From: Pseudoips prasinana
Taxonomy: Eukaryota; Arthropoda; Insecta; Lepidoptera; Nolidae
NCBI GenBank assembly: GCA_951640165.1
Contig: OX621253.1
Span: forward strand, 14,030,001 to 14,094,000
DNA: 64,000 bases
Direction of reading: 5' to 3'
Within the stretch, counting starts at the first letter, position 1. Each line of letters begins with the position of its first letter. Positions 41,328 through 51,654 of the stretch are shown piece by piece. The notes beneath the pieces are model-generated. The model had not been told where the DNA came from. It ran no database searches and saw only the letters and a program-made list of their open reading frames with translations. The translations under genes and the position numbers were made by a program.

Positions 41328-43771
41328 CTAGTGATAGTAGGCATGTGCCGCTACAGGGGCTACAGCTTTAACGACGGCAGCTGCTGCAGGCTCCTTGTGG
41401 ACGACTGCGTTGAAACCGTTGTGGGGGTCGGCGGTGTACTCGACGATACGCCGGGTGCCATCGGGCTCAACTAAGGAGTAGGAGCCTTGTACGACGTCGC
41501 CGGAGCGGGTTTCTTGCTGGTTCTTGGAATCACCTGTCATAAATAAAATCTTTTGGGTAAAATTTTACTCAAGAAAGAAAATTAATTCAAAAGCGACGAT
41601 TGACCAACGAAATGTAATTTATGTTAAAAATTATTGAAAAATGTATTTATGGTTTTTGGTTTTGCGATAACTGCCTTAATTTCAGTTAATTTATATTCTT
41701 TTCCCTTAAGTAATTAAATTAATTATCCGCTGACACAAAATCAAATGTACATATGTATTATTGTTTGAAGTATGTGTGTCTGTAAGTCTGTTTGGTTGTT
41801 GCATCGTTACTCCGAAACGGATGGCCGAGATACTACTTAGTTACTTGTTAACTTAAAACAACATAGTAAATATGGTTTTATCTATGTTTCATGAATTAAT
41901 GCTGTTTTTGTAGTTGGTGGGTTTTTAATACTATTACGATTTTTGTTATTGTTTTGGTTTTTATATTTCTTATTCCCATTTCACTATCAAAACTCTACAT
42001 GCAGCCATTATATTTATGTTTCTAGTTTTATATTGTACTTTAATAATATTTTGGTATAAAAGTCGGATTATTCGTATTATCCCTTAAATTATGGCTGAAA
42101 GTAAAACTAACGTGGCCCAAATGCGAAACATGTAACTACCATTTCCTCTCCTTCCCTACTCTACATACAACAGGGACTTACCGGTAATAGCATCCTGAAT
42201 ATCATAAGCGTACGAGTATTGAGGGTTGGGGTCGTACTCTTCGATGGGCGCAGCCACCTTCGCGATTGCTGGGCCGACAGCCAGTGGGGCTGCGATGGAG
42301 TGCGCGTAAGCTGGCCGCGCTACTGCCAGGGGAGCCCCGTACCCGTAGGGCGCGGCTACTCCCAACGGCACAACTCCTCCAGCCGCGCCTCTGCATACCG
42401 CCAGGATAGCTGCTACGATTATGACCTGGATAGAAAATATACTGATAACACTATCCTAACATTGAATGAATGTAAACGTCTATTTACGTAAATCTATGGT
42501 ACAGATACATATTTACTTACCTACTATCGTGTGGGCAGTGATTACCCTAGTGTCAAAGTTGTTCAAGCCGCCCATTAGGCCTGTGACATGGCTCAACTAT
42601 TGTTTTCTAATAATACAATCGGGACCATCTAACAGCTTGCCCAGCCTGCCCTACCACACGTTCATGGCAGGATCTTAGAATTGCCACAAGCAGGACAATC
42701 AACGTGGCCACGTTCTGGGCCACAAAAATTTTACGAGTTTGCCATCGAAACGCTAAGAAGAAGAAGATCGGGACCGACAGCTTAACGTGCCCCCCAAAGC
42801 ACGGAGACAGTCAGAAATCAAACCACTTTGGTGGTCACCCATCTATGGACTGACCGCGAGCCTAGTTGCTTAATCTTGCCAATTGATTACAGACCGGTGA
42901 GAGCATATAGCCATGAGCGCTGATAATACTATCGTTTCGTTGTATTAAAGTAAACTTTATTTACGTAAATCTATGGTACAGATACATATGGTAAGATGTT
43001 ACCTACACCTTACCACATATAATAATAATATCCTTGGACATTATCGACACACGGCCATCTGATCCCAAACTTGCTTGTACTATGGAAAACAGATAACTGA
43101 TATACTACATATACCTACTACTTTTCTTTTTTAAATACATACTTATATAGATAATAACACCCAGACTCAGGACAAACAGACATGTTCATGCACACAAATA
43201 TCTGTCCTGGGTGGGAATCGAACCCACGACCTACAAATATTTGTAGCAATTAATTAACTTACTAATAAACCTTTAATTAGAACATACCGGTGTTATAGTT
43301 TCATACAAATAAACTGTAATTAATATACATACCTATATAGGTCATATATTAATTCGGCGGTATTTTATAAATATAGATTAATTTTCACGGATTGCAAAAC
43401 CGGGTGTCACGGCGAGTCTTATACAACCCCAAAACAATTGTGAATACTTATAGATGCAAGTCATTTATTTATAAAAAAATAAGCCAAGTGGAATCATATT
43501 ATTTAAATATCCTCTAATAGCAAAAAGTAGGTATTCTTCTATAACTGTAACTTATACCACCATCATATCATCAGATATAGGCCAGGGCATGGACATGGAT
43601 ATAACCCATCCTCTTATGCCTTCCAATAAGAGCGACTTTTATTGTAATTATTGTCATATTTCAAAATTTTATATAAGTTAACATCCCGAATTCAGGCGCT
43701 CTTAATATTTAAAGAAAGTTCTAATTAAATTCTATTAATATATTAAATCAACAAATATTCCATACCTTCAT
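41328..43771 (-). CDS. RR-2 cuticular protein, 151 aa, three exons
   Basis: A chitin-binding structural protein of the cuticle. Exon 1 is 43766-43771 (ATGAAG|GTATGG), exon 2 is 42182-42425 (acceptor TTTTCTATCCAG, donor ACCG|GTAAGT) and exon 3 is 41328-41533 (acceptor TTATGACAG). The joined frame is 456 nt, 151 aa plus TAG. The signal peptide is [19 protein letters not shown]. An alanine/proline/tyrosine-rich segment follows ([20 protein letters not shown]). The RR-2 domain starts near residue 67 and crosses the exon 2/3 junction: [57 protein letters not shown]. The C-terminus is [14 protein letters not shown] box lies 60 nt upstream of the ATG. Intron 1 (1.34 kb) holds repeat G with a nested insert and a SINE A. 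Same strand and type as the cuticle gene 30 kb away, so probably part of a dispersed cuticle cluster. Confidence 0.95.
42515..42920. mobile_element. interspersed repeat G, copy 2, with nested 140-bp insert
   Basis: Same blocks as 27706-27965 (CTATCGTGTGGGCAGTGATT, GTTGTTCAAGCCGCCCATTA, ACCGACAGCTTAACGTGCCC, GGTGGTCACCCATCTATGGA). A 140-bp segment at 42627-42766 interrupts it, flanked by ATCGGGACC at 42618-42626 and 42767-42775. Confidence 0.7.
42627..42766 (+). mobile_element. truncated retroelement insert with (AAG)n tail
   Basis: Begins ATCTAACAGCTTGCCCAGCC (its first bases abut the 9-bp ATCGGGACC duplication) and ends GCTAAGAAGAAGAAG. A short trinucleotide tail plus a target duplication indicates LINE-type retrotransposition. 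Family unknown. Confidence 0.75.
43020..43245 (-). mobile_element. SINE family A in cuticle gene intron 1
   Basis: Minus-strand copy: CACGGCCATCTGATCCCAAA, CCCAGACTCAGGACAAACAG, CATGTTCATGCACACAAATA and TGGGAATCGAACCCACGACC (the B-box region). Confidence 0.78.
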
Positions 43772-43830
43772 GTTGCGTGAGTACCTTCGGTGGTCTACCT
43801 CGCTATAATGATGAGGGTTGCGCACGAAAG

Positions 43831-43838
43831 CTTTTATA
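43831..43838 (-). promoter_or_regulatory. TATA box (TATAAAAG) of second cuticle gene
   Basis: TATAAAAG on the minus strand 60 nt upstream of the ATG, predicting a start near 43800-43808 and a 5' UTR of about 35 nt, the same layout as the first cuticle gene. Confidence 0.75.
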
Positions 43839-43971
43839 CGCATTTGTTCTGTTCTACTACATACGTAGCATCCAGCTATACAAGACCCCTCGACATTATG
43901 TTGGCTACTCTCAAACGTTAAGTATCTAACTAAGTCCAAAACTGCCAACATTATATAAGTAACCTAGATTA

Positions 43972-44376
43972 TATTGGCTATTGAGTACACCTATGTCTAG
44001 AAAAACATACTGTCATGGCCGGCCCTTTATCCTTTGAAATACCGGTTACTAATAGGCTAATACTATTGTGTGATACATATATTATAAATTTGTTCAAGCA
44101 CCTTGGATGCCCGAAAATATTGATCAAACTAAAGCACATATACAGAATAGCAACATGCAAACAGCACTTAGTCGGTGAGTTTATTAATAGGAAGAGTATC
44201 ATCCTCTTCTCGACTGATTTTCAAATACTCCGGACAATCTCTTTGAAGACTTTCTAGCGTAGAACGAACACTTGACTACAATGTACCCTCTGTTTACTCA
44301 CTTTCTCAGTTCGATTGGAGGTAAATATTTCCATAGCAGGATCCACCGCTCTTGCGCCTGATAAATTTGATAACAT
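43972..44376. other. no gene recognised
   Basis: An 80-residue plus frame (44015-44257) and an overlapping minus frame exist; neither shows a recognisable domain. Confidence 0.35.
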
Positions 44377-44925
44377 GTAAAACCGGCGCTTTACGTACTA
44401 TCCTAAACATACCAATATGATAGAACACATTTTCAAAATATCACAAAAGATGCTCGCCGAAATTTTAAAATGAGTTCTGTTATATTGCTGTGCTTTGCAG
44501 AACGCGTAAGGCCGCCGCTTTACGTAGATACTATCCAAAGAACAACCAGATGACCAAAACACATTTTCAAAATATCGCAAAAGATTCTCTCCGAAATTTA
44601 AAATATGTTCTGTCATATTGCTGTGTTTTGCAGAATACGTAAAACCGCCGCTTTACGTACTATCCAAAGATCAGCAATATGACAAAAGGCATTTTCAAAA
44701 AATCGCAAAAGATGCTCTCCGAAATTTAAAGATGTATTCTGTCATATTGCTGTGTTTTGCAGAATACGTAAAACCGCCGCTTTACGTACTATCCAAAGAA
44801 CAGCGATATGACAAAACATATTTTCAAAATATCACAAAAGATGCTTGTCGAAATTTGAAAATGAGTTTTGTTATATAACTGTGCTTTAGACAACACGTAA
44901 AGCCGTCGTTTTACGTACTATAACA
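44377..44925. repeat. tandem array, four units of 129-132 bp
   Basis: TTTACGTA recurs at 44390, 44519, 44651, 44781 and 44910. Each unit carries ACGTAAA..CCGCCGC..TTTACGT (a 7-bp stem with an 8-nt loop), GAACAGCAATATGACAAAAC, TTTTCAAAATATCGCAAAAG, ATGCTCTCCGAAATTTAAA and CTGTCATATTGCTGTGTTTT. The AGCAATATGACA and TGTCATATTGCT words face each other within a unit. Units differ by scattered substitutions. The frames across the array are repeat artefacts. Confidence 0.9.
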
Positions 44926-46072
44926 GGAACAAACGAAATATGACAGGAAATAATTTCAGGTTTCGGAGAAATTCTTTCCCTCTCTTTTATATGATACTTA
45001 GTAAGTTCAATGGAAATTTCGTTGCTCCTTGATCTTCTTGGGCTGCATAATCAGTCTTACTAGAAGGTTAGTCTGCCTTCATAAGATACAATTAGGTATA
45101 TTACTATGTATGGTAGTATAATCTTTATTGATGTGCCATTGACCGAGACATTTGACCCTCGTAATAATAATGTAGAGCAGCACTTTATTAGGAAATCCGT
45201 ACTAAGTCTTATAGAATTGTATAAGACTTAGTACGGATTTCTTTCAGACAATATCAAAAATTTTGATTTCTTTCAGAAAATATTGCTTCAGTATAATCGC
45301 AAATTGTCTTAACCTCAGCGAAACGGAACCGTTATGCGCAATTAAAAAAGTATAAAATTATAAAACTAATACCAAAATCAGAAAAAAATAACTTAGTCTA
45401 TAACCGAGACAATGGGGTTCATTTACATTAGCGAAAAAGCAGAAGAAAATAAATTATAGTATATTAATTTAAAGAAAGAAGTGAATGATACTCCCTAAAT
45501 TTTGGAACTGCCTGGACAGTAGATATCATTGGTTCTAAAATATCAGCCCAGCGTTACGCTAAAAATGATGAGCATGTACTTAAAATATCTACTTTATATG
45601 GTACGTGTCTACAACTTAGTGAGATTTACCAATATATTATAATTATAACAGTAATGATAATTCGGTAATCATGTAATATGTCCAATGAGAAGACTCAGAA
45701 TTTAGTGGGCAGGTATGTCAATCCCACGTTTATGTTTCCTGGAATAGTAAATTCTAAGCTAAAGAAAGAACCTTATTAAAGTTAAGCCGAGATTGACCCA
45801 TCCTCAAATAAAAATCATCAATTATTTAAAAAATATCTTTATTCTTCAAGTATTTTATATATCAAATAAGTCAGTAATAGTCAAATAAGTGAGCGTAGCT
45901 TCACAGGATTTATCTATGAGTAAAAACATAAGGATTCGATAATAACAAACAATCACATACTTTATTATGTTCATATTAGGTCAAAAGGCTTCTGACCACC
46001 TGTACCGACTTTGTTTGTAGCAAGTCTCACCCTCTTTCTAACCACTGCTACTCACAGGAGTTGAAGTGGCAA
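44926..46072. other. no gene recognised; one perfect hairpin
   Basis: At 45192-45241, GAAATCCGTACTAAGTCTTA plus TA and its exact complement form 22-bp arms around GAATTG. The rest is AT-rich with no recognised gene or repeat. Confidence 0.5.
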
Positions 46073-46451
46073 AAAATTTGGATCTAGCCCCAGTAGCAGT
46101 CATGATCAACAGTAGCACACAGTACACCCCAACCAAGATAAGATCTTGGTTGGGGTGTACTTACGTACAGAAATTAGACCCTACAGGAACTTTAGTAGCA
46201 GAAAATTTGGATCTAGCCCCAGTAGCAGTCATGATCAACAGTAGCACACAGTACACCCCAACCAAGATAAGATCTTGGTTGGGGTGTACTTACGTACAGA
46301 AATTAGACCCTACAGGAACTTTAGTAGCAGAAAATTTGGATCTAGCCCCAGTAGCAGTCATGATCAACAGTAGCACACAGTACACCCCAACCAAGATAAG
46401 ATCTTGGTTGGGGTGTACTTACGTACAGAAATTAGACCCTACAGGAACTTT
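46073..46451. repeat. tandem array, three identical 129-bp units with perfect palindromes
   Basis: Units start at 46073, 46202 and 46331; by eye they are identical, the third ending about 8 bp early. Each contains exact 18-bp arms GTACACCCCAACCAAGAT and complement around AAG (first at 46122-46160). Because 129 is divisible by three and the unit lacks stops in one frame, a 144-codon frame runs through (..LAPVAVMINSSTQYTPTKIR..). It lacks an ATG start and any homology I know, so I treat it as an artefact of the repeat. Confidence 0.92.
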
Positions 46452-46689
46452 TGTACTGACCTCCATTGGTTTTTATTCTAACCCTAGAAGCCCTGAATGA
46501 AGTCTGCACATAATTCAGTACGCTTGTTAGGGGAAGATCCTTGTAGTCTCCTGGTTCCGGATATGCCAGCCCCAGGACGGCCATACTGTGTCTTGCCAAC
46601 GCACACTATGAAATGATACTGAGTTATAGGCGATGATGGTCTAAATTCTCTTTGGTTTTATTGTGTACTTTACTAACGATACCTAGTAT

Positions 46690-46875
46690 TAAATAAATCC
46701 TTTATAAAGGTGAAAGTTTGTGAGTGTGTATGTTTGTTACTTCTTCACGTCTAAACGGCTGGAGCGATTTTAATAAAATTTGGTATGGTGTTAGCTGACC
46801 CCCTGGATTAACACATAGTATATATATGTATAAAGTATACTGCGGGTAAAACCGCGGGGCACAGCTAGTAATAAA
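46690..46875 (-). repeat. TAGCTGTGCCCCGCGG-type interspersed repeat
   Basis: Minus-strand start ACTAGCTGTGCCCCGCGGTT..TTACCCGC; on the plus strand CTTTATAAAGGTGAAAGTTT, GTGTGTATGTTTGTTACTTC and CTAAACGGCTGGAGCGATTT. A common lepidopteran repeat; class uncertain. Confidence 0.65.
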
Positions 46876-46884
46876 TAAATATCT

Positions 46885-47130
46885 TGTGACAACTAACACA
46901 CAGGCATCCGATCCCCTGTTAGGCAGAGTCTGTATACTATGGCAACCTGACAACTGGTAACGATACTTTCTAAATACATAAATATTATAGATGAATTACA
47001 CCCAGACACAACAAATAACCGTGCTCATCACACAAAGATTTGCACTGCGTGGGAATCGAATCCACGACCTCTGGCGTAGCTGTCAGGGTCACTAACCACT
47101 AACCATACAGTCTAGTATTCTTGCAGGAAT
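46885..47130 (-). mobile_element. SINE related to families B and C
   Basis: Minus-strand copy: ATCCGATCCCCTGTTAGGCA, CACCCAGACACAACAAATAA, CCGTGCTCATCACACAAAGA, TGGGAATCGAATCCACGACC and GTCAGGGTCACTAACCAC. The head region matches the fragment at 19430-19548. Confidence 0.65.
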
Positions 47131-47167
47131 ACTAGACTGTATGGTTAGTGGTTAGTGACCCTGACAG
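47080..47167. repeat. perfect 41-bp inverted duplication
   Basis: CTGTCAGGGTCACTAACCAC..CTAGTATTC (47080-47120) and its exact reverse complement (47127-47167) are separated by TTGCAG. The left arm is native SINE head sequence and the right arm is the extra copy. It is the longest perfect hairpin in the window. Confidence 0.95.
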
Positions 47168-47559
47168 GTTTGCTGATAAATTTAACTTAAACCAAAGTTA
47201 ATATACTTTTCTTATTATACTTATCGAATTATTATACTTTTCTCGTTTAAATTGTCATATATATTCATAAAGCTCCACCATTTGACCTTTAAAAAGCAAA
47301 TCGTTTCTGAAAAGAGCAAAAGCATCAATAATAATTTATTGTATTAATAAATGTCATATTTTTTGGAGAGATGCCTTCTCCTTTTGCGCGATACGCTTCG
47401 TAATTTGTGCATATAATATGCATTAAGCTGCCTATGTATAACAAGACGTTACGTTTTTGGGTCACAGCTGCACGTTATCAATGCATGTGTGATAGTAGTC
47501 ACACAAGCCACTCGAGATAATTCATAATGGTCGCACCTTATACAGAATGCCGTACTTAC

Positions 47560-48370
47560 CAGGTATATCTGTTACGGCTAAAGGTGGGACAAAGGTGAAC
47601 ATAAACTTAATATTGCCAGCTAAACTTAGGTTTATCTTCGACGAGGTGTTAATGTTAGTTTCTTCTATCTTTAGCCGGCTAAACTTAAGTGTAACTACAG
47701 ACCCTTGGCTAAAAATGTAGAAGGAAATGAAAAAGGAAACAATGTTATAATGTAATTCAGACAATATGTAGTAAAATATAAATTTCAATACATAATATTA
47801 AAAACTACAACTAAACATAATATCCTTGACAGTAACTTAATACAAGCTAGCTAAATATCACTACCATTATAAAATAAATTGTATAAATGTTTTAACATTC
47901 CGTGTACCTAAATATCTGTAATAAGTAACTAGTAATAATAACTGTATTACTACAAACATGTTCTGACTATTCACAAGCGCTTTTTTAAAGTCTACGTGAA
48001 TAAAAACCTTTATTTATTAATTTTTTTTTTGTTTTCTATTTTGACACGAAAAAAAATAAAAACCCTCATTACACATACTTTTAGGTACCTATGTAGGTAT
48101 TCAAAATGACATCTACAAAATATTAATTACTTAAAACAATATCTAAGTCTCCCCACCGCCCCTTCAGGCCCTGCGCCGGCCTGGTGCGTTCATTAAATAC
48201 ATTTTTATCAGTTTCGTTTCGGTTAATGTGCACATTAGCCGGCTAAAGATATATCACGACACAAACTAACATGATATCGAACTTTAGCTACTTCTCGAAG
48301 ATAAACCTGAGGTTAGCCGGCTAATCTTAAGTTTATGTTCACACCCACCTTTAACCGTAACATATCTATT
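47560..48370. mobile_element. foldback DNA element with ~130-bp terminal inverted repeats
   Basis: The left end GTTACGGCTAAAGGTGGG, GTGAACATAAACTTAA, CTTAGGTTTATCTTCG and TCTTTAGCCGGCTAA face, near 48215-48365, TTAGCCGGCTAAAGATATAT, CGAAGATAAACCTGAGG, TTAAGTTTATGTTCAC and CCACCTTTAACCGTAAC. Between them lies repeat X (minus, 47825-48025). No transposase is visible. Confidence 0.7.
47825..48025 (-). repeat. interspersed repeat X, copy 4
   Basis: CCGTGTACCTAAATATCTG, TACAAACATGTTCTGACTAT, AAGCGCTTTTTTAAAGTCTA and CGTGAATAAAAACC, as in the 7.7-kb copy. Nested within the foldback element. Confidence 0.65.
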
Positions 48371-48619
48371 ATGTGTCTCATATGACTGGTTATTGTGGAT
48401 TAACATTTAGAGACCCTGATATTATTTTAATGCTCGTAGATAGCGCGTCACAAAAAGAAGGGTGTTCTAAATTTGCTGCGCATAGTCAGATGGTCTCACC
48501 AGTCCGCGAGTGATCAGCGAGGTAAGGCAACTAGACACGCGGTCAGTATATATCCTGGGACATTATTCACACACGGCCATTTCATCCCAAACTAAGCAGA
48601 GCTTGTACTATGGAAACCA

Positions 48620-49618
48620 GATAACTGATATACTACACATACAACTTGTATATTGTAAATACATACTTATTTAGATAATTACATCCAGAGTCAGGACAAA
48701 CAAACATGTTCATGCACACAAATGCACGTGTACAACTGATATACTACACATACAACTTTTATTTTGTAAATACATACTTATTTAGATAATTACATCCAGA
48801 GTCAGGACAAACAAACATGTTCATGCACACAAATGCACGTGTACAACTGATATACTACACATACAACTTTTATTTTGTAAATACATACTTATTTAGATAA
48901 TTACATCCAGAGTCAGGACAAACAAACATGTTCATGCACACAAATGCACGTGTACAACTGATATACTACACATACAACTTTTATTTTGTAAATACATACT
49001 TATTTAGATAATTACATCCAGAGTCAGGACAAACAAACATGTTCATGCACACAAATGCACGTGTACAACTGATATACTACACATACAACTTTTATTTTGT
49101 AAATACATACTTATTTAGATAATTACATCCAGAGTCAGGACAAACAAACATGTTCATGCACACAAATGCACGTGTACAACTGATATACTACACATACAAC
49201 TTTTATTTTGTAAATACATACTTATTTAGATAATTACATCCAGAGTCAGGACAAACAAACATGTTCATGCACACAAATGCACGTGTACAACTGATATACT
49301 ACACATACAACTTTTATTTTGTAAATACATACTTATTTAGATAATTACATCCAGAGTCAGGACAAACAAACATGTTCATGCACACAAATGCACGTGTACA
49401 ACTGATATACTACACATACAACTTTTATTTTGTAAATACATACTTATTTAGATAATTACATCCAGAGTCAGGACAAACAAACATGTTCATGCACACAAAT
49501 GCACGTGTACAACTGATATACTACACATACAACTTTTATTTTGTAAATACATACTTATTTAGATAATTACATCCAGAGTCAGGACAAACAAACATGTTCA
49601 TGCACACAAATGCACGTG
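48620..49618. repeat. 111-bp tandem array, nine units (eight near-identical)
   Basis: Unit starts (TACAACTGATATAC) fall at 48731, 48842, 48953, 49064, 49175, 49286, 49397 and 49508. A slightly different first unit (ATAACTGATATAC..CTTGTATATTG) precedes them at 48620. Each unit contains ACATACTTATTTAGATAATT, ACATCCAGAGTCAGGACAAA and CATGTTCATGCACACAAATG (SINE A sequence), and ends in GCACGTGT, which is the head of the neighbouring SINE C. The array therefore formed after SINE C inserted. Confidence 0.95.
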
Positions 49619-49812
49619 TGGCGCAGCGGCTAAGAAAGTCGCCTCACCGCTTCGTGTCGCGGGTTCAAGTCCCGCACCGGACAACTATTTGTGTGACCCA
49701 TAAATAGTTGTTCTGAGTCTGGATGTAATTTGTGTCCGTCTATTATATGTTTGTGAAGTACCCCGCGACACAAGGATTAGATTCCCTAGTACGGGCGTTG
49801 TCTTTTAAATCT
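49610..49812 (+). mobile_element. SINE family C, full length
   Basis: TGCACGTGTGGCGCAGCGGC, CGCGGGTTCAAGTCCCGCAC (B box), CAACTATTTGTGTGACCC, AAATAGTTGTTCTGAGTCTG, GTACCCCGCGACACAAGG and GTACGGGCGTTGTCTTTTAA. Inserted into SINE A. The best-preserved family C copy here. Confidence 0.82.
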
Positions 49813-50224
49813 TTTAAAACAAACATCTGTTCTGGGTGGGAATCGAACCTACGACCTGCGCCGTGAAAATCAAGCATTTGCCAATCACACCAACAGACCC
49901 GTATATAGATGGGTGACAGCCAAAGTTGTTTAATTTCTGAGCGTCTCGGTGCAACGAAGGACACCTCAAGTTAGAGGCCTACTGGAAAGCTTGAAATACT
50001 CTGACACTAGTAGCTCGTACAATTTAATGCAATAACATATTAATATTGTATCACAAGCCGGCAATTGCTACGAGAGGTGCAACACCGAGGTAACCAACGA
50101 TAGGAATTTTAATGATATCATAATCCTGTATAAAGACATTTTACTAATTTAACTTAAATTTTAAAACATTTAGAGATATAAATTCTATTTTGTAGCTCAA
50201 TACACCCGCATCTTTTTATTAATT

Positions 50225-50372
50225 AGATTTTTTAAGACAACGCCCGCTCTAGATAATCTAATCCATTTGTCTGTCTTTTGGGTACTTTACAAATATATAA
50301 TAGACGAACACAAATGACATCCAGATTCAGAACAACTTTTTGTGGGTCACACAAATAGTGAAACTACTGAAA
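50225..50372 (-). mobile_element. SINE family C, 3' part
   Basis: Minus-strand: AAGACAACGCCCGCTCTAG, GGGTACTTTACAAATATATA, GACGAACACAAATGACATCC and TTTTTGTGGGTCACACAAAT. The head is missing. Confidence 0.65.
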
Positions 50373-51654
50373 AAAGTCCTCCGCCAATGATCTCCACAAC
50401 TAGGGTTTACCTACCTACCTACCTACACGAAACTGTAAAATTTGAGTTGATGCCAATTATTACGCATATTCCTTTCCTATTTTTTTGGCACCAATTTCGA
50501 ATTAGGTATTGCAGTGCATAGCTAAAATTATTATTATTAAACTCTTTATTGTACACCAAAATATTAATCAGAACAAGAACAATACACATTAGAGAGAACA
50601 GTACAATTGGCGGTCTTATCACTAAAATGTGATCTCTTCCAGACAACCTACTTAGGAAACAGGAGAAAGGATACAGTTACGGGTAGTTGCCGGTGTACAG
50701 AGTGTTTAAATAAAAATTATTTTATCCTTTTTAGTTTTTGTCTATGAATCAGTTTCTTCTAGTAGAGTCACAAGCTTATCCTTTTATGTATTGCCGTACA
50801 CATGCATATTTAGATAGGTACTGAGAATTTTAAATATAAATAAACCCTAACGGTGCGACTTTAGAAAGTTTTGAAATTAGATGCTATAATCAATAGGTAC
50901 AGGATTAAGGAAGTGGTTAACAGTTGTTTACTCACCGCGTTATATGAAATCGTCTACAAAATTGAATTTCCTTAAGGTAAATGTTTGTGCAGTAACATTC
51001 TAAAACATTAGGCTGCAACACAGTCATGTACCTAGGTATGTATAAAAAGTGTATTATAAGCTACCGCAGGAGTGTATTGGAAAACATAATAAATATGTAT
51101 GTATAATGTTGATATTGTGTCTTATATCTTCAAAAGTCAACGCATGAAAGTTGTAAAAAGAAAGGATTATTGTCAGATAAAACCATAAAAGTCAAATTAA
51201 AAATTAATAAAAGTAACCAGTTGATATAATTGATCAATTATTTAAAAATATTATTATTATATTAACTTAATAAATAGTTATACTTTGTAATATTATACAT
51301 TCCCAGTTCCCATTCAGTTCCCAATAACATCGCTTCAAAGAAACAAGTTAATTGAATAAATGGACTAAGTACCTACTCTAAGAATATATAAATCTCGAGC
51401 TAAATTGTATGAATATTTTACTATAATTATATCCTTGGCTTTTTCTATAAACAGTGTATTTTAATTAATGTGTTTAATTAAATGACTCATGTTACGCCAT
51501 CTAGTACTAATTGTCAGAACTACAATATAGACATTGTACCTATTTATTATTAATAGCAAAGATTAAGTAGTGAAATCTGCATTGCGTAGCGTTCAATTTA
51601 GATAATTGCAACCATATATCCATAGCCGTGGGATGTATAATTTTATGTTAAAGT
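50373..51654. other. no gene recognised
   Basis: AT-rich spacer. CTACCTACCTACCTAC is a short tetranucleotide repeat near 50411. The 75-residue minus frame (50419-50646) has no recognisable domain. Confidence 0.4.

Larger units (their letters stand above)
48555..49905 (-). mobile_element. SINE family A expanded by a tandem array and split by SINE C
   Basis: The minus-strand SINE A tail (GGGACATTATTCACACACGG, CAAACTAAGCAGAGCTTGTA) is at the left. Its head (TGGGAATCGAACCTACGACC, AAGCATTTGCCAATCACACC) is at 49840-49900. Between them lie nine 111-bp units and a SINE C insertion. Joining tail and head across these restores the normal SINE order. Confidence 0.82.

Noticed and set aside
42202..42491. 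Plus and minus frames overlapping the second cuticle gene's exon 2
   Set aside because: Out-of-frame readings of a GC-rich alanine-coding exon.
46066..46500. 144-codon frame with three repeated 43-residue units
   Set aside because: The DNA repeat unit is a multiple of three and lacks stops, so the frame is automatic. There is no ATG start, no signal peptide, no splice evidence and no family resemblance.
48731..49618. CRISPR-like regular repeat array
   Set aside because: There are no unique spacers: the whole 111 bp repeats head to tail, the units are SINE-derived and the genome is animal.
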